DNA from: Phialocephala subalpina
Lineage: Eukaryota; Ascomycota; Leotiomycetes; Helotiales; Mollisiaceae
DNA: 18,940 bases
Reading direction: 5' to 3'
Assembly: GCA_900073065.1 (NCBI GenBank)
Contig: FJOG01000046.1
Coordinates: 200,683 to 219,622, forward strand
The position numbers and the translations under genes are program-made. The notes under the pieces were generated by a model. The model was not told the DNA's origin, made no database searches, and saw nothing but the letters and a program-made list of their open reading frames with translations. Positions 7,701-16,140 of this stretch are shown here, piece after piece (the first letter of the stretch is position 1; each line of letters starts with the position of its first letter).

Positions 7701-8350
7701 CTGAAATAATCTTTGTAATCCTCTTTTTAGCTTCCACCTTGTTAGGGGGAATCCGACGAAGCAGATCCTTTGCATATGCAGCCGCCGTCATTGCTGCATA
7801 CCCCTGCCACTCCTTGTTCTTGTGCGAGTCTGAGTAGTCGCATATTCCGCGAATAACTAGACAGGGAAAGTGGTTCATTAACCCGGCCGCTTCCATCTCA
7901 AAACACAATACTTCCTTTCCCGTTATTCCTTCTGTAATGACATTCTTTTCCGCTGCCAGAGAATCCCGGATCAACGCGTTCTTCATCAATTGATTCGCGG
8001 AAGCAATCAGACCGTAATGGATCGCCAGATTATCTTCCTCTTTGGTCCGCTCAGGTCGTGAGACTAATTGCGATGGATCGTTACCACAGACTTCTGCGCA
8101 GGCTGTGTCGTTATTTGGAGGATGGATAACTCCGCTCTGATACAGTCTATCGCTTCTCGAGCCTGGTCGTTTGTATTCTTGCTGCAGTCTTGGATATTCA
8201 TCGAGAATCTTGTTGATGGCTTCTTCCAACCCATGTCCCTTCCTCTCATACTGGGCCTTGATTCCATTCACCGCAGTTCGTAGAACAGTTGGCGGCTGGT
8301 TTAGAAAACCCGTTGTGTGGAAGCCCTGACCTTGTATCGTCTTGCGAAGG
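7701..8350 (-). pseudogene. NLR segment 1: C-terminal half of a nucleoside-phosphorylase (PNP/MTAN-like) domain
   Basis: The recognised coding frame begins near KTIQGQGF at about 8343 and continues in frame past the GTG at 8271, so the first Met-like codon is not the start. Conserved blocks are [70 protein letters not shown] and ICDYSDSHKNKEWQGYAA. FEMEAAG matches the nucleoside-binding Glu-Met-Glu region of the superfamily, and the Asp of CDYSD matches its catalytic Asp; both are kept. Related domains in immune proteins cleave nucleosides or nucleotides (bacterial Detocs effectors act on ATP), but activity here is moot because the first half of the fold is missing. About ten residues (ITEGITGKEV) before CFEMEAAG look extra compared with my memory of the family. 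A donor GTAATT follows at 7700. This exon shows few RIP-type changes. Confidence 0.85.
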
Positions 8351-8487
8351 GAAAGCTGATAATTTATTAGACTGTGTACATGACTGGGTCAATACTACAT
8401 GCCTGTCTTGCGGAGGGGCCGCGAAGAGAGACACTGACATGATGGATACTTTTGTTGATTTAACAACCTCACGAGGACGTTTGAAGT

Positions 8488-8531
8488 GTGCACGGGCCAC
8501 AGTAGGAAACTTACTACTGTGGCCCGTGCAC
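8488..8531. repeat. Perfect 18-bp inverted repeat, 8-base spacer
   Basis: The left arm GTGCACGGGCCACAGTAG (8488-8505) and the right arm (8514-8531) are exact reverse complements, separated by GAAACTTA. The arms are GC-rich (11 of 18), so RNA or single-stranded DNA would form a very stable hairpin. It lies 140-180 bases beyond the point where NLR similarity ends. It is not followed by a T-run, so it is not a simple terminator. Confidence 0.85.
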
Positions 8532-8536
8532 GACTC

Positions 8537-8607
8537 CAACATCAACCTCCATCAACCTTTCTGCAACATCAACATCAACCCTCCTCCAACATCAACACAA
8601 ACCTCCT
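8537..8607 (+). repeat. CAACATCAAC/CTCC simple repeat tract
   Basis: An imperfect run of CAACATCAAC and CCTCC units directly after the hairpin. It shares the exact 16-mer CAACATCAACATCAAC (8564-8579) with 9198-9213, where the same composition encodes the Val-Asp-rich tail of the minus-strand gene. It may be a microsatellite or a copied fragment of that gene's end. Confidence 0.55.
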
Positions 8608-8889
8608 CCAAGTCGAACATCACGTACTTAAATTCTGTATGCTTCTCTCCTTCTAGTGGGTTCGAGCCACAATTGCAGTGGCTGCGTCTTTCTGTTTCGG
8701 TGTGGAGTGGGATCCAAGATATGGATGCACCTAGGATGTTTCCTTTGTCCTAGATGTACAACATTCCCTATATTCGATTTCATTCTGCGACGGAGTACTC
8801 GGTATCCTCATACGTGGCAAAGTCTGTTCGGGAGGTCATATACAAGCGCACAGCACGAGTGCGGGGTGGGTGGAAGCCGACAGGTCTAG

Positions 8890-9006
8890 AGAATCCGTGT
8901 TAGCGAGGAAACTGGAGGAGCGTCGCTTTGCGGGAAGGGGCAGACGGAGAATGAGTACTTGTACGAGTTCTTATGTAGAAGATACGACAAAATGTATGGG
9001 TCCTGA
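8890..9006 (+). pseudogene. Possible HET-type C-terminal remnant
   Basis: After a TAG at 8887-8889 the frame stays open to the TGA at 9004-9006 and reads ...GKGQTENEYLYEFLCRRYDK... . The Y-E-F-L-C-R string recalls the last residues of the HET gene at the window start (YFEFLCRGD near 1372-1398). This is a short match in a short frame; it may be a fragment of a related gene tail or chance. Confidence 0.25.
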
Positions 9007-9150
9007 ATCTGGGCATCATAATCCCTAGTCTCTTCAAGGAGTGATATAATGCGATATTGGGTCCTAAGTCGATGGTTACGCTATTAATGACACGCCACGC
9101 GACTTGAACCCTTGCTAAGAGCTTTCGTCATGCCTGAGGCCGTCCAGACT

Positions 9151-10050
9151 TTATCGGTTGAAGGTTGATCCGGGCCGCTCCTTCAACAACCTCCTTTCAA
9201 CATCAACATCAACAGCAAACCTTCTCCAGCCTCCCTCAACTTTAACCTCCTTATAACGACCGTCCAATTGCGCCTCATATCGGAGTCTCTTCAGAAATGA
9301 CAATATTTTGCCCACTGTACCGCGTACTTTATCCTTGGGGACCGATGCAAAGCTTCTTAGAAAGCGCAACTTTTTATCCATGTCCTCTAACAGCATATCT
9401 AGATTCACTGCCGGGATCCTTGAGATTTCCGACCAAAGTGCCTGATAAGTCCGATCCCAGAAGTCAAGATCCATTGACCACTCGCCCCAATTGTTTCTGG
9501 TTGATCTATTGGAACCGCTAGTCGAACACCGGAAGTCGTTCGAGCACGAGATCCAAGTTGCGTGAAGAGGTTTTGGACCCGGTCCCGCATCGAGGCTAGC
9601 GTGACGTACAGCGGGTATGGCGAGTTAGATAAACTGCTAGCAACAATCTAGTGTGCTAGCTTCAGGTGTCGCGATTTCAACATCTACTCTTGTTAGCACT
9701 TGCTCATTGCAGGAAGCTGTTAGCTCACTTTGTCGACTTTAACATAGATATCCTTTGTCCTTGAAACATCCAGAATTGCCCTTCGAAGGCTGTCGCACAC
9801 GGCATTAAACAAGCTTCTAACGAAGAGAGCATTAAATCCAAGGGCCCATTTTACGAAGTCGAGGAAGGGGATCCGGAAGATAGCACGACAAACGGCCGCG
9901 TTGAACTCGTCCGCAATTTTGGAAGCGGTCCCTAAAAGTGGTGGCCGCCAGTTTCAATCCCAGGGGGACTCACCGTACCCCAGTGGCATTCTGAACTTTC
10001 GCCAAAGCTCGTGGGCTTTGAAATCGACTGTCAAGTTTGAGGGGTCTGCA
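9151..10050 (-). pseudogene. Decayed multi-exon gene of unknown family
   Basis: Three coding blocks run in order on the minus strand. Block A (about 10049-9974) reads DPSNLTVDFKAHELWRKF and RMPLGYG. A 42-base intron follows (9973-9932, GTGAGT...TTTTAG) in perfect phase. Block B (9931-9729) reads TASKIADEFNAAVCRAIFRI, FLDFVKWALGFNALFVRSLF and RTKDIYVKVDK, ending at a GTGAGC donor; a GCTAAC branch site and TAG acceptor lie within the next 45 bases. Block C (9624-9151) reads PLHATWISCSNDF, WGEWSMDLDFWDRTYQALW, EISRIPAVNLDMLLEDMDKK and a Val-Asp-rich end before TAA. Between B and C the frame of C has TAG and TAA, and no splice pair I tried joins them in phase. Upstream of A, a 68-codon frame (10176-9970) reads LPLEDEKTAVKLLKARPDLD in another phase. 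This suggests frameshift or stop damage. I recognise no domain. Confidence 0.5.
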
Positions 10051-10099
10051 ATGCAGCGCGAAGAGCGTGTCGAGATCTGGGCGTGCCTTTAACAATTTG

Positions 10100-11633
10100 A
10101 CTGCGGTCTTTTCATCCTCTAAGGGAAGTAGTGAGCAAATTACTTCGACTTTGCCGATCGTAGTAGTCATCAGCATTTTCTGAGCTTTTGCCTCCCACTA
10201 CTTTGAAGCGATCACGTCCTCACGAGAAGCCCCAGATCCTATGTCGGCGACGGCCTAGCGAGTGGAAGTTGTGGCAGTGATAGCTGTAGCGGAGAATCAG
10301 GCTTTTGTTGGAGGCCCTTGAGGAGATTGAGTTCTTGGATCAAGTCGACGGACGAGGTCGGAGGATGATGGGAGAGATGATGAAGGAGAAGGGAGATGAT
10401 AAGACTTATATATCGGGGTTCCTCAGTTCCCCTCCGCCTCAGGTAGCGAGCTTCCTCGTATCTGCATGGAGAGGATGTTCACCAACCAAGCGATGAGCAG
10501 CATGCAACAACCACCTCCCATGTCGACTCCACCAAGAGGTTTTTCCTCTTCCTCCAAGATACGGCCCAGCGCTAAAGGCCCACGCAACCAACCGTCGGTG
10601 ATCCTCATCTTCGATATGCAGCTTGAGGGCAATGCCTCTTCGAAACTACCCACTTTGGTTTGCCGCACATTCAGAAGAGTCATAGCACCGGATAAGTGCT
10701 GGCGGATTTCGCGGAGGTGCTGCTGGACATTTGCACCGCCTACTCCAAGAATGAAGTTATTCTCATCTGCAGGAGGAGCACACCCCCTTCCTGTTTTTGG
10801 CACCCACTTTGTCACCAACAGCTGACCAGGTGGGCCGTGTGGGCATTGCACCACTGTACATGTCGGCCAAATCTGCCTTGGATTGGGTTCAAGTACTAGA
10901 AGGCAACCTGGCCAGCAAGCTTGAGTCTGAATGACGGACTGAATGAAGCATGCAGATCGTGGGCAGAGAAAATGTGACAGCCCCACAAAGTTGTGTAGAG
11001 AAGTGTAGAGAAGTGCATCCGATATCTTCCTTCGTCTATGCTCTGCGGATTTTGATGCTGCTTCTATGCCCAAAGTGGAGAATTCCGTGATTGAGAGGCC
11101 CATTTTCAAGTCCAGGGTACCAAAGCATGACAGCTGAACACAGCATTTGACCCCTGAGCCGGCACCTCAATCGCCACTCAGATGAAGGAATCGATGGACC
11201 AGTGTCGCCGGACCACGGGCATAAATGATGCACCCACTACCTTTTGGAGATAGTGTCTCGGGTGATTTATTTTAGGAGCGAAAGCTGAAGCAGTGTGCAT
11301 TCATGGCCCCTGACCAAGGGCTGGGGAGTTCAAGGGTTAGCAGCGGAGGTTAGTCGTACAGTAACACAGTTTTCTGTTTATTCGCTCTGGAAGTCAATCC
11401 GATTTCAAGAGTATGGCATCAAGAAGTGGTAGCCGAGCTGGAAAAGGAGGATGATCACGTGATGAGGATCAGTCAAGCGACCCCTCTTTGGTAGTACGGA
11501 GATAGAGGAGGTTGAATTTTTATCCTTGATGCCTTCTCTTAATGACGTGCTTACAACCCACCGCCATTTTCGGAGCTAATTGCCAAGATCTCAACAGCAC
11601 ATGTCCCTGAAATGCAAACCAGCCTCCTTTCCC
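10100..11633. other. Long region with conflicting open frames, no confident gene
   Basis: The longest frame is minus-strand 11109-10423 (228 codons), containing NVQQHLREIRQHLSGAMTLL and a Cys-rich C-terminal half. It is overlapped by a 119-codon plus-strand frame (10466-10825) and by another minus phase reading EDEDHRRLVAWAFSAGPY. None shows a recognisable domain, a clear start context or splice logic. It could be decayed coding sequence upstream of the 9151-10050 gene. From 11240 to 11580 I see nothing. Confidence 0.35.
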
Positions 11634-12530
11634 TTAGCGCACATACCATGGATCCCGAAGTGTGATACCGTGCACGACTTGTACATGATGCTTGAATTGA
11701 TTCACGGATTTGAGAACCAGCCCAGCGGCCTCACATACCGGATGGCAACAGGCGACCGTCGGTCCTGGCTCCCTACGTAAGTGGCTCTCGACATGGTCCA
11801 TCATCTTCGCGGGCCGGGAGAAGGTCTTCTTCTTCTCCTTGCCAGTACAAAAAAAGATGCATTGAGTCTTCTCGCAGATGAGGGGAAAGGGCTCTGGATC
11901 TGGAGATGATTCACTCGAAGAATATTTTGGGGGCGAGGCTTCACTAGCCGAATCACCACGGGAACTGTCACTGGAGTTTTCGCGGTTCGGGACCGAGCAC
12001 GGTTTGGGCTTGAGCAAAAGGCCCGATTTATTAGTGAATAAGTAATTTAGCGAATAAATCGGTGCAAATAGACTTTTCACTCAAACCGAAACGACGTGCC
12101 ACATCATCTACAAGCAGTTGCAATATGCCTGGTCGCGCTCTTCTTAGTCGTGGAGGCGGAGGCATCAAACGATCTTTTTCATGTTGAGGGGTTCTCGCTG
12201 CCGATTGTGCCAGTGGCCGCTTGTGATAACCTCTGGAGCGGAAGAATACCTATCATCTTCACGATATTCGTCGCGAGAATCTCCAACGTTCGAATATAGG
12301 TCTAAAGTTATCGGCTGCATTTCTGGATCATCAAGACTCTGTCCCCTACTTGGCCTAGGATAAGCTGAATCAGTAGCGAGAGGTCCAGTTGCGAGGGGTA
12401 TAGCATATTGATAATATGCAAAGCAGACAGAGGGGGTCCATATCCACCATCATTCGCATATACGCTGTATAGCTTAGCTGTCCCATTGGATATATCTGAG
12501 TTGTAGGCCGACGAGGACGCTCCGGGAACA
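11634..12530 (-). pseudogene. Frameshifted protein with Cys/His C-terminus like DUF3435/FluG-type proteins
   Basis: Minus-strand coding texture runs from about 12530 to the TAG at 11634 but changes phase about three times. Piece 1: LYSVYANDGGYGPP; phase change at a five-base C run (12432-12436). Piece 2: FAYYQYAIPLATGPLATDSA, then SAPEVITS; phase change near 12205-12230. Piece 3: PLAQSAARTPQHEKDRLMPP, ILQLLVDDVARRFGLSEKS; stop near 12020, inside a small inverted repeat. Piece 4 (to 11634): a Ser/Pro/Glu-rich tract, then LICEKTQCIFFC, TFSRPAKMMDHVESHL, VACCHPVCEAAGLVL and FKHHVQVVHGITLR. Piece 4 has the Cys/His spacing and F-S-R-P...M-x-D-H-V-E motif I associate with the C-terminal zinc-binding part of some DUF3435/FluG-domain proteins. 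DUF3435 proteins include the tyrosine recombinases of Starship elements, but no recombinase domain is visible here. Zinc-finger-like nature is likely; the family link is tentative. Confidence 0.5.
12023..12062. repeat. 10-bp inverted repeat at a frame break
   Basis: CCGATTTATT (12023-12032) and AATAAATCGG (12053-12062) are perfect reverse complements with a 20-base AT-rich spacer. It coincides with the phase change between the third and fourth pieces of the surrounding pseudogene. Confidence 0.6.
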
Positions 12531-12673
12531 GTATAGTCAGTACACGCGGCGAAGGCGAGTATGACGAATGCAGGATATTATTTACAGTCTGAATTGGATT
12601 ATGGGCGCCGATTTCAAGCCCATATGAATGAGGGTTGGTCTGCACACGATTTTCAGCGAGCACGGCACTCATC

Positions 12674-15000
12674 ATGCGTTTTTCTTCTCTAACACCGTTC
12701 CTTTGTCTTTTCCTCTTCGACTTCACTTCGGCGGCCTCGTGCCCCTATGCCGGGGCTCTCAAGACCAAAAGGGCTGCACCGCAAGTCGCCACCCATGTGC
12801 TGCCTCGCTCAGATCCTGCACCAGGCAAGAAGGGTGTTTTCTTCCACAACCGCATCTCCCCTGGGGTATCCCAGCTGTACATAGCCAATGCGGATGGCTC
12901 AGACGCGCGCTTGCTGCTTAGTAACAACACGGTCTACGAATACGACGCACAGTGGTCGCCAGACGCGGAGTGGATTGTCTTCACGAGCGAGCGCAATGGT
13001 GATGGTAACTCTGTAAAAAAATCCTTACTGGTTCCCCGTGCGAACAACCCACTCTAATAGAAGGCATAGGACGTATGGCGAGTCCGCCCTGATGGCTCTG
13101 GGTTGGAGGAGGTCGCAGCGACGCCAGCCGTAGAGACAGCCGGGTCCATCTCGCCCAATGGAAGCCTGATCGCATACTCAGGCACGCTGAACAACTGGAA
13201 GAGCAACATCTGGATCAAGGACTTGACTACAGGAGCCAATTATGTAAGGAACTCCCTCAGTCCTTTCCTTCCTTCCCCATTCTTCCCTCCACGTTCTAGG
13301 CTTAATGGATACTGATTTTTAACCGAGCAGAACATCACAAATACAACCGAAGTCGCCGGAAACTCCAGTCTGCCGTAAGGTTGATTCTCATACTATTAGA
13401 AGAACCTGTTTTCTCTCAGGAGGCTGGGAGCTGTTTCGGGAGTCAGGAGATATCGAAACAGCTCTCGGACTCCTCAGCTTTCGTGATCAACTTGACCTTG
13501 CATTATATTAATACATTAGACAGTGATGGCCATTTCCGACCTGCTTGGTCGCCTGATGGTGAATGGATCGTCTTCTCCTCAGACAAGGACACCCTGTGGC
13601 GCGGACACAATGACACCAAAGGTTGGGAGCACACCCAGGAGACTTCTATCTACACCATGCGCGTCGACGGAACAGGATACCGCAAGGTGGCCAACAGTAC
13701 AGGCTACAGTCTTGGGTCGCCCAAGTTCTCACCCGATGGCTCACGTGTCATCTTCTACCAGATGTCAGTCGAGAACACGTTTCAAGCGCGTATTTTCTTC
13801 CACGCAGACTTCGTGACGAACCAGATCGCGTCGGCCAATTTTGCCACGGGCGGCGACTGGATCACCCACACGGATTGGAGTGGTATCAAGATCTTCCCGC
13901 AGTATATCGACAACAACACGATTGCGTATTTGCGTAAAGGCAGCGGGGAGGCAGGCTCCATCCAGGGTTTGAACTACACCGCAGCCACACCTAGTGGTAC
14001 GATCACTGATGGCTATTCGTACCTCAACGGCTCCTTCCGCTCGCCTTCTTGGTCTCCCAACGGTACTCTGGTCATCTACCAAGTTCAAACGCTGGATCCA
14101 ATCCGCCCCCTTGAGAAGGTGCTCTACAGCTGGGACGACAACTGGGAGTACCGCTTCATCGATGTGTTCCCGAAGATGTCTTATCAGGGTGTTGTAGCTT
14201 ATACAAACCAGCAGACGGGTGATGCCAGCGCGTCCGTTTACACCATGTTACCAAGCGGGGCGAACAATTCCTTTGTCTTCGAAGACTTATCCAACACGAC
14301 TATCGTTCCTTATGTCGAAACCGTGGATGGCGACTTCGACGCTATGCAGGCTGCGTGGACGTCCGATGGCAAGTATATTGCCTCAGGCTGGGGCAACACG
14401 TTCCAAGGACACGATGTCGGCCCCAGCGATGTTGTCATCTACCCAAGCAATGCCACCGGATATGAGTACACGATAGTGTCCAACCAATCGGTGCTTAACT
14501 CGGGCTTCCCCAGCTTCTCTCCCAACAATGAGCTCTTGGTCTACCGCGAGTTTGGATTGGGCGGGCCGCTGGGCCTGCGCATCCTGAACCTGACGGACGG
14601 CAGCACGCAGGTGCTCACGATGGGCTGGGATAACACACCCGCCTGGTCGCCCGATGGCACCCTCATCGTCTTCACCCGCCGCACGAGCATCCCCAACGGC
14701 AACGTCTACCAGGACAACTACGACGTCTGCACCATCCACCCAGACGGTTCCAACCTCACAAATCTGACGCCACTCAGTCTCGCCAATGACGCACACGCCA
14801 TCTTCACCAACGAGGGCCAGGTCATGTATTCGACTGGTGAGTTCGGCTTCCAGGACGAGGGTTCTCTCTACGACGATAACTTCCAGCCCTACGCCCAGAT
14901 CGTTGTCATGAACGCCGATGGAACTAACAAGACGGCGATGACTAACGGTCTTTGGGAGGATGCTATGCCACTGTTTGTGTCGAATGAGTTCTGGTCTTAG
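12674..15000 (+). CDS. Secreted PD40/TolB-like beta-propeller protein, four exons, 677 aa
   Basis: Exons: 12674-13012, 13070-13243, 13331-13374, 13524-15000. The introns (57, 87 and 149 bases) begin GTAAAA, GTAAGG and GTAAGG and end CATAG, AGCAG and GACAG; all junctions keep the frame and restore conserved motifs (NS-DVWRVRPDG; SSLPDGHFRPAW). The start at 12674 gives a signal peptide (MRFSSLTPFLCLFLFDF, cleavage near TSA-A) followed by a Lys-Arg (KTKR-A) site suited to a Kex2-like protease. Propeller blades are marked by repeated S-P-D/N-G motifs: QWSPDAEWIVFTSE, SISPNGSLIAYS, AWSPDGEWIVFSSD, KFSPDGSRVIFY, SWSPNGTLVIY, SFSPNNELLVY and AWSPDGTLIVFTRR. N-glycosylation sequons are numerous (e.g. 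NGT, NLT, NKT, NSS). No protease catalytic domain follows, so this is a stand-alone propeller, probably extracellular or wall-associated; its ligand is unknown. Codon use is normal and no damage is seen. Confidence 0.85.
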
Positions 15001-15030
15001 GTCCATGCAATCTGCGATTGATTTAGAAAC

Positions 15031-15036
15031 AATAAA
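15031..15036 (+). terminator. Polyadenylation-type signal AATAAA after the propeller gene
   Basis: AATAAA lies 31 bases after the TAG stop at 15000, a plausible poly(A) signal position for this gene. Confidence 0.4.
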
Positions 15037-15490
15037 ACGAGAATTGGGGAAAGTCGTTTCGGGTGTTGCTGTATCTCTTTCTTCTGAGCAATGCAAAGCA
15101 TTTGAACACATTCCTTCCAGTGATTGGGTAGCTTTTGTGGATGTAAATAAAGGTGTTCCGAAGCTGTGACCTGGCCTCTGTTTGGTCCTTACCTAAGCTC
15201 CCACCCCAACTGATCATCGCCGGTGACCAACGAGTGAGATGCGAATAGATCGTGATATCCACTGCCTTCTCCTCTGTTTGTATCCTTTTATTGATGTGTA
15301 AATTTTGCGTTGTTGGGATCTTCTTGGAGCTGGCAAAGCTGCTTGTAATTCCTTAATCAGCTGGTGCCTGGGCAGTCTTAGTGGCTTTGTTTACTTACCC
15401 CTGAGTGACTCGCTTGTTGGCAATTGATACCAATTAAATTTCTTGTCCGCCATAGAAAAAATCTGGTTTTTATTTCGCCAGACCTGAAGG
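15037..15490. other. Intergenic region, nothing recognised
   Basis: About 450 bases downstream of the propeller gene. Short open frames at 14960-15169 and on the minus strand at 15023-15262 lack recognisable features. I see no RNA gene or repeat. Confidence 0.45.
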
Positions 15491-15508
15491 ATACTAGCTA
15501 GACTTCCA

Positions 15509-15558
15509 GTGATACTGTTGTGTCACGCCGCGTGACACAATAGTAGTCCCAGTATCAC
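15509..15558. repeat. Nested hairpin with two alternative pairings
   Basis: The inner stem TACTGTTGTGTCACG (15513-15527) pairs with 15531-15545 around a CCG loop, 14 of 15 bases matching, with one G:T position. The outer arms GTGATACTG (15509-15517) and CAGTATCAC (15550-15558) are perfect complements. Bases 15513-15517 belong to both, so the outer pairing excludes the end of the inner stem: a switch-like geometry. Confidence 0.75.
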
Positions 15559-15682
15559 AGAGATACCTTTGTGCGGGTGTAATTCCTCTTGAAGACGCAT
15601 AGCCTGAATCGCTGTTGGATATGATTGATGTTTGTCGTTGAGACATGCCTATGATCACCCTTTGCAACCTTGGGACGGATAG

Positions 15683-15922
15683 GAGGAGGTCCCTTTCAGC
15701 AACTTGGCTGGCATCCATCGTCACAAGCGAGATGGTTCCATCAGCCCTACGGATGCCTTCCTCTTGGATTTCCTCTCCGTTCTCGCCTTAAATGGGTGCA
15801 ACGGTCTGTTCGGCATCGACACTATCGCTAAGGGTGCTTGGACCGAGATAAGTATTGGTGATGCGAGCGTTGTCGTACCTAGCAATGAAATCATAACACT
15901 TGCTGGAAATATCAAACCATGA
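15683..15922 (+). pseudogene. Coding remnant of unknown family beside the AT-rich block
   Basis: The frame is open from after a TAG (15680-15682) to the TGA at 15920-15922. It reads EVPFSNLAGIHRHKRDGSIS, PTDAFLLDFLSVLALNGCNG, LFGIDTIAKGAWTEISIGDA and SVVVPSNEI, with protein-like composition. On the opposite strand 15724-15494 is also open (SQRQTSIISNSDSGYASSRG), and its end runs through the nested hairpin. Which strand was coding is uncertain; I favour plus. It has no proper start and looks like a fragment. No domain recognised. Confidence 0.35.
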
Positions 15923-16140
15923 ATAAATTAATCCGAATGTTTAAGGAATAGTACTCCGAGTATATTATATATGTTTAGAAAAGAAAGAAGGTAACGTTAA
16001 TAACCCCTAGCGTTTTAAGCTTTATAGGAATTATATTTATCGGGTTATTCCGAGGCTATAACCAAGGATTATCCACGTGGCATTTTGTGAACTAACTTTA
16101 AATAGAGTAAATTTAGATCCCGATTAATTTGCTCCCTTTA
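15923..16140. other. Transition into the AT-rich block
   Basis: Composition falls stepwise here but G and C still occur in clusters (for example ACCCCTAGCG near 16005 and CACGTGG near 16073). It could be the less-mutated edge of the repeat that makes up the AT block. No terminal repeat or target duplication was found. Confidence 0.4.

Larger units (their letters stand above)
4943..8350 (-). pseudogene. NLR pseudogene: PNP-like domain, NACHT, winged-helix segment, split by a Tc1 transposon
   Basis: Read on the minus strand, four segments fall in the order expected of fungal nucleoside-phosphorylase/NACHT NLRs: PNP-like exon (about 8350-7701), P-loop segment (7619-7267), second half of NACHT (5896-5442), and the post-NACHT helical/winged-helix part (5398-4943). 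The gene is broken in several ways. The N-terminal half of the PNP domain is absent. In-frame stops occur at 7550-7552, 7298-7300 and 5865-5867. The 1368-base element at 5897-7264 sits inside the NACHT domain. The protein ends just after the conserved TYLS, with no ankyrin or other repeat domain following. Removing the element plus one TA gives an unbroken frame across the junction. In life such proteins sense non-self and oligomerise through NACHT. This copy cannot make a full product. Family assignment is strong; the missing C-terminal repeat type is unknown. Confidence 0.9.
8532..9150. other. Mosaic region without a supported intact gene
   Basis: It contains the simple repeat tract at 8537-8607, a possible coding remnant at 8890-9006, and otherwise nothing recognised. 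Plus-strand open frames across 8289-8889 overlap the NLR remnant and the hairpin and are not credible. A GGTTCGAGCC string near 8660 resembles a tRNA B box, but no tRNA fold surrounds it. Confidence 0.45.

Noticed and set aside
8645..8680. tRNA-like B-box string GGTTCGAGCC
   Set aside because: No A box, anticodon arm or acceptor stem around it.
9090..9130. GGGTTCAAGTC on the minus strand resembling a tRNA T arm
   Set aside because: No cloverleaf can be drawn; the acceptor end does not pair.
10423..11109. Minus-strand 228-codon frame as a gene
   Set aside because: No recognisable domain, Cys-rich patchy composition, and competing frames on both strands; left as unassigned.
12635..12673. Upstream in-frame ATG for the propeller gene
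   Set aside because: Starting at 12635 would bury the signal peptide behind 13 polar residues; the ATG at 12674 gives a standard signal peptide.
13381..13523. Open frame continuous with the last propeller exon
   Set aside because: It lies in intron 3. A GTAAGG donor at 13375 and an AG at 13522-13523 restore the conserved LPDGHFRPAW joint.
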